Shown here: positions 7,623 through 15,064 of the stretch, one piece after another | Position numbering within the stretch: position 1 is the first letter of the stretch | Layout: every line of letters begins with the position of its first letter | NCBI RefSeq assembly: GCF_013265555.1 | Contig: NZ_CP041345.1 | Coordinates: forward strand, 1,782,581-1,846,580 | Source of the DNA: Tenuifilum thalassicum | GTDB lineage: Bacteria; Bacteroidota; Bacteroidia; Bacteroidales; Tenuifilaceae | Reading direction: 5' to 3' | DNA length: 64,000 nucleotides | The notes under the pieces: generated by a model | Told to the model about the DNA's origin: nothing | The model's input: only the letters and a program-made list of their open reading frames with translations | Databases searched by the model: none | Program-made: the position numbers and the translations under genes

Positions 7623-8720
7623 CTATATTATTTTTCTACCCTTCCAAATGAGTTTCACCTTTTTCTGGTTTCTTTCCCATTTGATAACCATTAACAAAAA
7701 GGCTATCTGTTGAAATGGAAATAGTAAAACAGTTTTAATAATACTATGTTTTGAAAGATCAGCAACAAGTATCCTTGCCATTAAAACCGAAAAGAAATAA
7801 ACAAAAATCAGAGGGAATGGTAAAAATGTAAGAACAAGTATAGGGCCAATAGTTGTAAAAGCAGCAAGTCCTATCATAAAGTAATGGTTTTGACTGAATA
7901 ACTGGAAAATATTTTCAGACACACCATTTATTGCATCAGCAGGATTAGGGTACATCCTGCAACGTATATCACTAGGCAAGCCAAGTAAAACTTCTGCTTT
8001 AAACTTTAACCGTTTTATTTTTTTTTGATTCGTTTTAATTTTCTTCCAAGATTTATTTTGAAGCATTTCTTGAAAATGATCACGGAAGAAATCGGCACTA
8101 AGCAATATCATTTGACTATTTGTTTCAAATAGCAATATGAGCTTTCTCAAAGACATAAATTTTAATGGATTCAACGATAGCAAAACCCACTGCATAAAAG
8201 GAACCGATATAGCCTCTGCCAATGATCCTAAAATCTGATAGGGGAAAAATAAAAGTAGATCAAGTTTCTTATACTGAATGTATGAAATGGAATTCTCAAT
8301 TACATTCTTTGTTATCCTTGCACTAGGATCAATAAAAAGAAAGTATTCTCCTTTTGCTCGGTTTGCCAATTCTTGGTAAGCCTTATTTTTATTCAACCTT
8401 TCATCTGAAGTTTCTTCGCAATATACTATTTGAAACCGCTTATCGCTCTGTACAAAATTTTTAACAGTTTGCTTAGCAGAGTCGGTTAAAAAGCCGTAAA
8501 TGATAACCTCAAAGTGCGAATAGGATTGAACTTGCAAGTTGGAAAGTAAATATAGTATATTATTCTCCTTATTAAGAGCAGGGATTAAAACAGAAATAAA
8601 AGTTTGTGTTTTAACAGGAAAAGATTGCAAATAGGGCTGAGAGAGATAGTTGAATAGAACAACAAAAAAACGTACGCACGCAAAAAGCACAAAAGGCAAA
8701 ACTACGTAAAACGAAATCAT
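7623..8720 (-). CDS. Membrane-associated family 2 glycosyltransferase
   Basis: A 365-residue GT-A type protein: N-terminal membrane helix, then SVLIPALNKENNILYLLSN (nucleotide-sugar binding start), a middle block GEYFLFIDPSARI where GT2 enzymes usually have a DxD-type acidic motif, and two C-terminal hydrophobic helices near 285-345. Here the acidic motif is only D-P-S, so metal binding may be unusual or the enzyme divergent. The ATG overlaps the acyltransferase stop in an ATGA (8717-8720), indicating tight coupling. GT2 plus acyltransferase pairs make acylated glycosides (for example carotenoid glycosyl esters, CrtQ/CrtO) or glycolipids; the substrate here is unknown. Confidence 0.75.
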   Translation of the reverse strand: MISFYVVLPFVLFACVRFFVVLFNYLSQPYLQSFPVKTQTFISVLIPALNKENNILYLLSNLQVQSYSHFEVIIYGFLTDSAKQTVKNFVQSDKRFQIVYCEETSDERLNKNKAYQELANRAKGEYFLFIDPSARITKNVIENSISYIQYKKLDLLLFFPYQILGSLAEAISVPFMQWVLLSLNPLKFMSLRKLILLFETNSQMILLSADFFRDHFQEMLQNKSWKKIKTNQKKIKRLKFKAEVLLGLPSDIRCRMYPNPADAINGVSENIFQLFSQNHYFMIGLAAFTTIGPILVLTFLPFPLIFVYFFSVLMARILVADLSKHSIIKTVLLFPFQQIAFLLMVIKWERNQKKVKLIWKGRKII

Positions 8721-9352
8721 TGTTTATAAAGTTTATCCTGTTTATATATACTCTGTTTAAGAAAAAGATTGTATGTCAGCTGAAATTGAGTCAAACTAAA
8801 GTCGGTTAACCTATCATATTCTTGTAGGTAAATGGTTAGCGAAGGCTTTTTGTAATTATAGTAGTCGATAAGGTTCGCACACATTAAAAGCCTAAAATTA
8901 TCTGACTGCTGTGCAATTCGTTCAATACCCTTTTGAAACTCAAGTCCCATGTGATGTTGACTGTGAAGCCTCCCCTGTGGGTAATACACCAAAACATTGT
9001 TTGGCTGCGTTAGAACCTCCGAAGCAAACCTTAAACTTTCAAGCATACCTTTTGAAGTTGGAACAATTGCATACGCACCGAGTTTTTTTAAAAACCGATG
9101 CTTCTTAAGTTCACTTTCGAGCATCATCAGATAAAACTCTTTGCGAAGAAGCATGGTGTTGAGCTTCCAGGCAAAAAAACCGTCCCACCAGCTAAAATGG
9201 TTTGGGATTAAGAGTACTGAGCGGTTATCGGGAGTAAAGTCGCCCTCAATGCGAATTTCCCTAAAATGTAGATTTAACAAAAGATTGGCGTATACCTTAA
9301 AGAGAAAATAAAACAAATCGATTTTTGGAGGTTTAATTACTTCCATTAGCAT
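8717..9352 (-). CDS. PlsC-like 1-acylglycerol-3-phosphate acyltransferase family protein
   Basis: A 211-residue acyltransferase with the HX4D catalytic motif NHFSWWDGF near residue 65-75 and the second block YYPQGRLHS, matching the FPEGxxS substrate-binding motif. Such enzymes transfer an acyl chain to a glycerol phosphate or a glycolipid at the inner membrane. An in-frame TTG lies upstream at 9394, but ATG 9352 (MLMEVIKPPK) or ATG 9346 is a better start. It leads a three-gene minus-strand operon with a GT2 (4-base overlap) and a TPR protein. Context suggests acylation of a glycosylated lipid or pigment rather than ordinary phospholipid synthesis. Confidence 0.75.
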   Translation of the reverse strand: MLMEVIKPPKIDLFYFLFKVYANLLLNLHFREIRIEGDFTPDNRSVLLIPNHFSWWDGFFAWKLNTMLLRKEFYLMMLESELKKHRFLKKLGAYAIVPTSKGMLESLRFASEVLTQPNNVLVYYPQGRLHSQHHMGLEFQKGIERIAQQSDNFRLLMCANLIDYYNYKKPSLTIYLQEYDRLTDFSLTQFQLTYNLFLKQSIYKQDKLYKQ

Positions 9353-9488
9353 GAAATATTTACCTAAAGTTAACCAATGGAACAATAAAAACAAACTGAC
9401 AAATTTTAAAAAGCATAAAAATAAACGAAGATGCTATATAAGTTTGAAAGGCAATTTCATAGTCACAACAACTAGTTGAAAAATACTT

Positions 9489-9746
9489 TTAATGATTAAA
9501 TAGATTTGGATCGCGAAAAGAAAAAATCCCATTAGCAAGTTCAATTCTTGCTTTTGCCTCCTCGTGATTTGGATTTATTTCTAGAACCTTCGCATAGAAA
9601 CCCAACGCTTTTGACTCTTGCCCCATTCGTGAGTAAAGCCGACCCCAACAATAAATAGTTTCTTCATCATCTGGGTTAAGAGATTCTAAGTACTCTTTTG
9701 CCTGCTCAAACTTTCCTTCAGCAAGTAATTTATTGAACTTTTCCAT
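9489..9746 (-). CDS. Small TPR protein
   Basis: An 85-residue protein made of about two TPR repeats: FEQAKEYLESLNPDDEETIY and WGRLYSRMGQESKALGFYAK followed by EINPNHEEAKARIELANG. No signal peptide. It starts 3 bases after the nadD stop and so is the last gene of the yicC-gmk-nadD operon. Function unknown; TPRs of this kind bind other proteins. Confidence 0.8.
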   Translation of the reverse strand: MEKFNKLLAEGKFEQAKEYLESLNPDDEETIYCWGRLYSRMGQESKALGFYAKVLEINPNHEEAKARIELANGIFSFRDPNLFNH

Positions 9747-9749
9747 TTT

Positions 9750-10352
9750 TTACTCATTTAATATCCTTATCCCCTTATAACCATATAACCTGTTACGCTC
9801 AATGTAATCCCAAACATCATCGGGTACATAACCCAATACATCTTTATCTTTAGCAATAATTGATCGAATAAGAGTTGCTGAAATGCCAATTATAGGAGCA
9901 TCTACAAGGCTAAAACGTTCCGATGGGAACTCCTGCTTGTATGCATTACATTCCCTTGGATAAACCATAAAATCATAGGAAGAAATAAGTTCGTCATATC
10001 CCTTCCACTTGGGGAGTGTTTCCACAGTATCGGAACCAATAATTAAAACAAAATTATAATCGGGATAAGTACTTTTCAGCACCTTTAAGGTATCAATAGT
10101 ATATGACGGCCTTGGTAAGTTCATTTCCACATCACATACTTTCAGCCTTGTATTATTCTCATGTATTGCAAGCTTAGCCATATTCAACCGGTGCTCATCG
10201 GATTCTAGTTCATCGGCTTTTTTAAGCGGATTAAGAGGGCTAACCACAAACCATATCTCATCAAGATCTGAGAATTCTAGGATATACTCGGCAATCACCA
10301 GGTGACCTGTATGAATTGGATTAAATGAACCGAAAAAGAGGCCTACTTTCAT
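9750..10352 (-). CDS. nadD: Nicotinate-nucleotide adenylyltransferase
   Basis: A 200-residue nucleotidyltransferase that adenylates nicotinate mononucleotide in NAD synthesis. The N-terminal GLFFGSFNPIHTGHLVIAEY carries the (H/T)xGH phosphate-binding motif, and ISATLIRSII matches the ISSTxIR motif. Length is typical. It starts 2 bases after the gmk stop. In Bacteroidota gmk and nadD are often adjacent. Confidence 0.95.
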   Translation of the reverse strand: MKVGLFFGSFNPIHTGHLVIAEYILEFSDLDEIWFVVSPLNPLKKADELESDEHRLNMAKLAIHENNTRLKVCDVEMNLPRPSYTIDTLKVLKSTYPDYNFVLIIGSDTVETLPKWKGYDELISSYDFMVYPRECNAYKQEFPSERFSLVDAPIIGISATLIRSIIAKDKDVLGYVPDDVWDYIERNRLYGYKGIRILNE

Positions 10353-10354
10353 AT

Positions 10355-10921
10355 CTATTCAAATAAAAATTTTCTAACCACGGTTTCTGCTTCTACAAAT
10401 GCACTCTCAACCTGATTGTTTGTAAGGATGTAATCGAATTGGGGCGCAAAGGACAATTCCTCTTGCGCCTTGCCTATTCTAACATTAATTGTTTCTTCGG
10501 TTTCAGTACCCCGTTTCAACAACCTTTTCCTTAACTCATCAATAGAAGGTGGTTTAACAAAAACAGCAAGCGAATTTTTGGGGAACTTCTTTTTTAGGTT
10601 AAGTCCACCTTTTACATCAACATCAAACATTACATGATGCCCTTTGTCCCAAATACGTTTTAACTCCGACCATAAAGTTCCATAGTATGATCCAGGATAC
10701 ACCTCTTCCCATTCAACAAACTCTCCCCTTTCAATTTTTTCTTTAAATTCTTCAACTGTCAGGAAGTAGTAATCCTTACCGTGAATTTCACCATCTCGGG
10801 GTTTACGGCTGCAGGCCGAAATAGAAAACTCAAGTTGAGGGAACTTTTCAAGCAGGTGCTTTACAATTGTTGTTTTTCCCGCCCCTGATGGCGCTGAAAA
10901 TATTAGGAGTTTACCTTCCAT
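10355..10921 (-). CDS. gmk: Guanylate kinase
   Basis: A 188-residue P-loop kinase phosphorylating GMP and dGMP. Walker A is [11 protein letters not shown] near residues 8-18; the GMP-binding part shows [19 protein letters not shown] and the [17 protein letters not shown] block; the lid has [16 protein letters not shown]. Normal length. Its start lies 3 bases after the yicC stop. Confidence 0.97.
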   Translation of the reverse strand: MEGKLLIFSAPSGAGKTTIVKHLLEKFPQLEFSISACSRKPRDGEIHGKDYYFLTVEEFKEKIERGEFVEWEEVYPGSYYGTLWSELKRIWDKGHHVMFDVDVKGGLNLKKKFPKNSLAVFVKPPSIDELRKRLLKRGTETEETINVRIGKAQEELSFAPQFDYILTNNQVESAFVEAETVVRKFLFE

Positions 10922-10924
10922 TCC

Positions 10925-11803
10925 TTACAAAATGTTTAAAACCTGTTCTTTAATTTTCTCCAGCTCATCTTTCATCATCACTACTATTCTTTGAATTTCG
11001 GCATCATTTGCTTTTGAACCAAGGGTGTTGATTTCACGTCCCATTTCCTGAGCAATAAACCCAAGTTTTCGGCCCACAGGCTCATTTAGAGCCACGGTTT
11101 CGGTGAAATAATTACAATGCTGCTTTAAACGAACTTTTTCTTCTGTAATATCAAGTTTTTCTAAATAGTATATTACCTCCTGTTCAAACCTATTTGCATC
11201 AACCTTTATGTCGTTAGAGAGCAGTTTAAGTGATTCAGCTAAACGGTTCCGAACATTTTCAATTCTTTGTTTCTCGAAAGGGATAACCTTGTCAAGGTAA
11301 TCTAAGATATGTTGCACCCTACTTAACAGATCATTCTGAAGGATAGCACCCTCTTGCTTTCTAAAATCAACAAGAGCACGTAATGCATCTAAACATGTTT
11401 CTTTTACAACCTTAAGTTCATCGGGTTCTATCTCTTCCTTGGTTGCCTTAACTACTTCAGGCAAACGAAGCACAGCAGGAATAGCTGTTGAAGGATTTAG
11501 TTCTAAATCATTGTTTTTTGATATGCTATTAAGCTGATTATAATAAGCCATAAAAACAGCCTCATTAATAGGAATAGCTTTTGTTTCAGCCGTTTCTTCA
11601 ACCGAGATGCTTAAATCCACCTTGCCTCTTTGCAGTTCTTTAGAAACTAAATTCCTAATTTCCATCTCCAAATCGCGATAAACACCAGGAAGTCTAGTGT
11701 TTAAATCAAGTTGTTTTGAGTTAAGGGAACGGACCTCAACAACAATCTTTTTGTTTTTATACTCCCTTTCGGCCTTTCCAAAGCCAGTCATTGATAAAAG
11801 CAT
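10925..11803 (-). CDS. YicC-family endoribonuclease
   Basis: A 292-residue YicC family protein: N-terminal MTGFGKAEREYKNKK with VEVRSLNSKQLDLNTRLP, long helical middle, and the conserved C-terminal segment GRKLGFIAQEMGREINTLGSKANDAEIQ. E. coli YicC is an RNase that promotes sRNA (RyhB) decay; activity here is by family. It leads the yicC-gmk-nadD-TPR operon. The upstream 146 bases to the DUF486 gene hold the divergent promoters. Confidence 0.93.
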   Translation of the reverse strand: MLLSMTGFGKAEREYKNKKIVVEVRSLNSKQLDLNTRLPGVYRDLEMEIRNLVSKELQRGKVDLSISVEETAETKAIPINEAVFMAYYNQLNSISKNNDLELNPSTAIPAVLRLPEVVKATKEEIEPDELKVVKETCLDALRALVDFRKQEGAILQNDLLSRVQHILDYLDKVIPFEKQRIENVRNRLAESLKLLSNDIKVDANRFEQEVIYYLEKLDITEEKVRLKQHCNYFTETVALNEPVGRKLGFIAQEMGREINTLGSKANDAEIQRIVVMMKDELEKIKEQVLNIL

Positions 11804-11921
11804 GATTGCGAAACTTTAAAACTTTATGCAAAAGTACCCAAAAAGTACCTATTAACAAGAATTAGCTCAAAATATTATTTATAAAATTCATCTACTAAAA
11901 ACAAGATACCCAAACTTGATA

Positions 11922-11929
11922 TACATTTG
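11922..11929 (+). promoter_or_regulatory. -7 box of the DUF486 gene
   Basis: TACATTTG matches TAnnTTTG and ends 20 bases before the ATG at 11950. No convincing -33 box. Confidence 0.5.
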
Positions 11930-11949
11930 CAATCAATTTTTTTTATAGT

Positions 11950-12321
11950 ATGCAAAAAGGAATTCTTACCATTGCTCTTTTGGTTCTCTCCAACACATTT
12001 ATGACTTTAGCATGGTATGGCCATCTTAAATTTAAAGAGATGAGATGGTTTGAAAATGTTGGACTTATTGGAATAGTGTTAATAAGTTGGGGAATTGCAC
12101 TATTTGAATATTTTTTCCAAGTACCTGCGAATCGTATTGGATTTAAAGGCAATGGTGGGCCTTTCTCGCTCGTAGAGCTTAAAGTAATTCAAGAGGCAAT
12201 TACACTTTTGGTTTTTATGGGGTTTTCATTCTTTGCTTTTAAAACTGAAACAATAAAGCTAAACCATATCATAGGGTTTGGGTTCTTAATACTTGCCGTG
12301 TATTTTATTTTTAAAAAATAA
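11950..12321 (+). CDS. DMT-like DUF486 membrane protein
   Basis: A 123-residue protein with four transmembrane helices, the second containing GLIGIVLISWGIALFEYFFQ and a conserved VPANRIGF loop. This is the DUF486 family, small drug/metabolite-transporter-like proteins with no known substrate. Single gene; its stop codon lies inside the T-run (minus strand) of the hairpin that follows. Start is ATG 11950 with a -7 box just upstream. Confidence 0.9.
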   Translation: MQKGILTIALLVLSNTFMTLAWYGHLKFKEMRWFENVGLIGIVLISWGIALFEYFFQVPANRIGFKGNGGPFSLVELKVIQEAITLLVFMGFSFFAFKTETIKLNHIIGFGFLILAVYFIFKK

Positions 12322-12347
12322 AAGAAGGAGGTCTAACGACCTCCTTC
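12313..12347 (-). terminator. Strong intrinsic terminator on the minus strand
   Basis: Perfect 10-bp stem GAAGGAGGTC/GACCTCCTTC (12324-12333 with 12338-12347), loop of 4, followed on the minus strand by TTTTATTTTTT. On the plus strand the stem is followed by GCCCC, so it acts best for minus-strand RNA, even though the nearest coding gene (DUF486) is on plus. Confidence 0.8.
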
Positions 12348-12445
12348 GCCCCAAACACTCGATTTTACAAAAAAATCGAAAGCTTCCAATAAAAACCGAA
12401 CTAACCAACTTTTAAATCTGCTAAACCGGAAGCCTATTTTAATTA
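12313..12445 (-). ncRNA. Candidate small RNA, about 130 nt, minus strand
   Basis: Reading the minus strand: a -7 box TATATTTG (12449-12456), then a stem GCTTCC/GGAAGC (12433-12428 with 12387-12382) closing a 40-nt loop region, then a 7-bp hairpin CGATTTT/AAAATCG (12378-12372 with 12366-12360), then a perfect 10-bp intrinsic terminator with a T-run. No ORF explains it. A promoter, three hairpins and a strong terminator in 130 nt make a free-standing small RNA likely; it overlaps the 3' end of the DUF486 gene only by the T-run. I cannot assign a known RNA family. Confidence 0.5.
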
Positions 12446-12448
12446 TTG

Positions 12449-12456
12449 CAAATATA
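12449..12456 (-). promoter_or_regulatory. -7 box of the candidate small RNA
   Basis: TATATTTG on the minus strand, exact TAnnTTTG. The -33 region is only T-rich, so strength is uncertain. Confidence 0.5.
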
Positions 12457-12599
12457 AGACCAAATGATTATTTCATACTATTTTAAAAGCTAAAAAATAC
12501 GTTTTATTTTTAATGAATCTATTGTAAAAATTCATGGCCGTTTTTTTTAAGTTTATCAAAGAAAAACCAAACCATTGCGTAATAATGTTTAAATAACAT

Positions 12600-12607
12600 T
12601 ATATTTG
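12600..12607 (+). promoter_or_regulatory. -7 box of the SiaC-like gene
   Basis: TATATTTG, exact -7 consensus, ending 23 bases before the ATG at 12631. An upstream TTG (12575-12577) lies 22 bases away, slightly long for a -33 box. Confidence 0.55.
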
Positions 12608-12630
12608 AACTAAATATAACGAATACGGTG

Positions 12631-13026
12631 ATGAAACCTTTAAGAATTAACGCTGAAATAGATTCACCCGAAATATTTTTTAACCCTGAAAGTAGAGTTT
12701 TTTCTATTTCAGGGATATCACACCCTGAAAATCCCAAGGAGTTTTATCAACAAGTTATAGATTGGTTAGATGAGTTTTACGAATACATGAAAAACCAAGA
12801 ACCCTCAAAAATAATAGTTGACCTAAATTTTAGATATATTAACTCCACATCATACAAATATCTTCGTGAAGTATTGCGAAAGATTGCTACATTCAGAGAT
12901 TCAAATTTTGAGGTTGAAGTTCTATGGTACTACCACGAGGAAGATGAAGAGCTCCTTCATGAAGGAGTTGTACTCTTTGAACTACCCGATATCAACTTAC
13001 CATACAAATGTATTCCTTACAACTAA
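12631..13026 (+). CDS. SiaC-family regulatory phosphoprotein (DUF1987)
   Basis: A 131-residue single-domain protein with the family's pattern: an N-terminal TPEI-like motif (IDSPEIFFNPES), a middle FYQQVIDWLDEFYEYM helix, DLNFRYINSTSYKYL with the phosphorylatable Ser/Thr region, and VEVLWYYHEEDEELL. In Pseudomonas SiaC is phosphorylated by SiaB, dephosphorylated by SiaA, and activates the diguanylate cyclase SiaD. No partner kinase or phosphatase is adjacent here, so the partner is elsewhere. ATG 12631 was chosen over GTG 12628. Its stop overlaps the convergent gene by 4 bases. Confidence 0.88.
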   Translation: MKPLRINAEIDSPEIFFNPESRVFSISGISHPENPKEFYQQVIDWLDEFYEYMKNQEPSKIIVDLNFRYINSTSYKYLREVLRKIATFRDSNFEVEVLWYYHEEDEELLHEGVVLFELPDINLPYKCIPYN

Positions 13027-13715
13027 TCGGTATAAAGTTTCAGGTTTTCAATCCTTGAGATGATACTTTTCAACAGTCTGATTAACACATCCATATCGTT
13101 GGCATTTACTGTTGACAATAATCTACCACTTGACTCATCAAACTTTAACTGATTCATAAGCTGATTTGCATCATAACCTGTCATCATTGAAAAGCATCTA
13201 CATATCTCCTCAACCGAAACATTTCCACCAATAATATTGAAATTATAAAGCATAGAAATTAACAGAGATAACGATTCGTGCGAAATAACAATTGTATTTG
13301 CAGCAGGGGTTGGCTTTAATGCAGAATCGCTATCAACTCTTGCCTCAAATTCTGCTTCCAATACCTCTAGCTGTAACTCTTTTAAAGCGTTGACCACTTC
13401 TGGATAGAACCTTTTTTTAATATATAGCACTTCGGCGTACTTTTCCTGAAGATTCCCACTCTCAATAGCTTGTAGCTTTAGGTTGATTAATCTAATCCAG
13501 GAATCGATCTCAATGGGCAGATACTCATCAACAGGTAGTCTTCGAACTTGCTCTCTTATCCTTGCAATTAATGGATTTAGCTTTTGTAAAAAGAACTCCT
13601 CAATTAAAATATCAGATTGATTAATGATGTTATCGGGCGTGAAAAGCTCATCGGTTTCTTTCCGAAGTTGTTTTATAACAGCTATAATTTGGCCAATTTT
13701 TTTAGCTCGCTCCAT
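13023..13715 (-). CDS. Unknown helical protein, distantly RteC-like
   Basis: A 230-residue, mostly helical, soluble protein without signal peptide. The C-terminal third (SLSLLISMLYNFNIIGGNVSV, then EEICRCFSMMTG) resembles the C-terminal segment of RteC, the regulator of Bacteroides conjugative transposons (pattern: hydrophobic helix, a short glycine turn, IxEIxxxF, later two runs of basic-charged helix). No other conjugative gene is nearby, so this is not a mobile-element cluster. I call it RteC-like only by pattern and with low certainty. It is convergent with the SiaC-like gene. Confidence 0.5.
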   Translation of the reverse strand: MERAKKIGQIIAVIKQLRKETDELFTPDNIINQSDILIEEFFLQKLNPLIARIREQVRRLPVDEYLPIEIDSWIRLINLKLQAIESGNLQEKYAEVLYIKKRFYPEVVNALKELQLEVLEAEFEARVDSDSALKPTPAANTIVISHESLSLLISMLYNFNIIGGNVSVEEICRCFSMMTGYDANQLMNQLKFDESSGRLLSTVNANDMDVLIRLLKSIISRIENLKLYTD

Positions 13716-13726
13716 AATAATAGAAT

Positions 13727-13734
13727 TATTTTTG
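13727..13734 (+). promoter_or_regulatory. -7 box of hydE
   Basis: TATTTTTG fits TAnnTTTG and gives a leader of about 65 bases before the hydE ATG. The -33 region is only T-rich. Confidence 0.45.
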
Positions 13735-13802
13735 CATAAGTTTGAAGCTGGATGTTAATTCGAAATAATACGTAAACTTAGAAAATAGAAAGTTAATTTC
13801 CA

Positions 13803-14888
13803 ATGAATATTAGCAATCTTTTAAATAAAGAGCATTTCAGCAAAGAGGAGCTAGTTCAGCTTTTGAGCTGTGAAGGAGACGAGAAAACCAAAATATTTGA
13901 AAAAGCAGCAGAGGTAAAGGCAAAATACGTTGGCAAAAAGGTATATTTTAGGGGGTTAATTGAGATGTCCAACTTATGCCGCAAGAACTGTTTATACTGT
14001 GGGATACGTGCTGGGAACACCAATGTTCACCGATACGATTTGACCGATGAGGAGGTTGTAGAAGCAGCTAAGTTTGCATGGGAAAACCGTTACGGAAGCA
14101 TAGCCATTCAAACCGGTGAGGTTAATACAACCGATTTTGTTGAACGAATCGAGAACTTACTTGACAAGATTAACCAGGCAACAAATCACGAGCTGGGCAT
14201 TACCCTCTCATTAGGAGAACAAACTGAAGAAACTTATCGCCGATGGTTCAACAAGGGCGCTATCCGATACCTGCTCCGTATTGAAGCATCGAACCGTGAA
14301 CTTTATGCTAAGCTACATCCTAATGATAAGCACCACGATTTTGATGCACGTGTTGAATGCCTGAAGAATTTACGTAAGGTTGGTTACCAGGTTGGTACTG
14401 GAGTTATGATTGGCTTGCCATTCCAAACATTGGAGCATCTGGCAGAGGATCTGCTTTGGATGCAAGAAATTGATGTGGATATGGTTGGTATGGGACCATA
14501 CATTGAGCATCCCGACACGCCACTATTCCAGCACAAGGACACTTTGCTTCCCATTAATGAACGTTTTAACCTTGCCCTAAAAATGACAGCCCTTTTGCGT
14601 ATTATAATGAAAGACATTAATATTGCGGCCCCCACTGCTCTACAAGCTATCGACCCGCTTGGCAGAGAAAAAGCTATAAAGGTTGGGGCCAATGTTGTTA
14701 TGCCTAATATTACTCCAGGAGCATACCGAAACGATTACAAACTTTACGAAAATAAACCTTGTATAGATGATGCTGCCGATGACTGCAAAAACTGCCTCGA
14801 AGCAAGAATACAACTAACCGGCGATGAAATTGGTTATGGCGAGCAGGGCAACTCAAAACATTTTTGTCAAAGAATTGCAAACATGTGA
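13803..14888 (+). CDS. hydE: FeFe-hydrogenase maturation radical-SAM protein HydE
   Basis: A 361-residue radical-SAM enzyme. Motif RGLIEMSNLCRKNCLYCGIR gives the SAM cluster CX3CX2C at C59, C63, C66. Near the C-terminus, C-x7-C-x2-C (CIDDAADDCKNC) matches the second, non-essential cluster site described for HydE. It helps build the dithiolate bridge and organometallic precursor of the H-cluster. BioB, ThiH and PylB share the fold, but the RGxIExSNxCRxxCLYCGI pattern and C-terminal cysteines favour HydE. No other hyd gene is in the window. Confidence 0.92.
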   Translation: MNISNLLNKEHFSKEELVQLLSCEGDEKTKIFEKAAEVKAKYVGKKVYFRGLIEMSNLCRKNCLYCGIRAGNTNVHRYDLTDEEVVEAAKFAWENRYGSIAIQTGEVNTTDFVERIENLLDKINQATNHELGITLSLGEQTEETYRRWFNKGAIRYLLRIEASNRELYAKLHPNDKHHDFDARVECLKNLRKVGYQVGTGVMIGLPFQTLEHLAEDLLWMQEIDVDMVGMGPYIEHPDTPLFQHKDTLLPINERFNLALKMTALLRIIMKDINIAAPTALQAIDPLGREKAIKVGANVVMPNITPGAYRNDYKLYENKPCIDDAADDCKNCLEARIQLTGDEIGYGEQGNSKHFCQRIANM

Positions 14889-14954
14889 TAGTAGGAAGTG
14901 AAAGTTCAATTAGTAAATGCGAAAAAATTCTTGAATGATGATGATGATGGTCTG

Positions 14955-15010
14955 TTGATAATCGGAAATAACTTTTAGCAAAGCGTTAAAAAAGTTATTC
15001 TGATTATCAA
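14955..15010. repeat. Long imperfect inverted repeat
   Basis: TTGATAATC..AATAACTTTT (14955-14976) pairs with AAAAGTTATT..GATTATCAA (near 14990-15010), about 20 base pairs with one mismatch and one bulge, around a loop AGCAAAGCGTTA. It lies between hydE and the IS30 element. It could end hydE RNA, or be a remnant of a mobile element. A second stem, AAGAGAGAAAA (15045-15055) with TTTTCTCTCTT (15067-15077), follows. Confidence 0.75.
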
Positions 15011-15064
15011 TAGACAACGACAAGAAAAGAATTTAAATTAAAGAAAGAGAGAAAAACTAAAAAG

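Noticed and set aside
12519-12737. A 72-aa minus-strand frame upstream of the SiaC-like gene
   Set aside because: It overlaps the SiaC promoter and coding start and has no features; the real minus-strand signal nearby is the small RNA.
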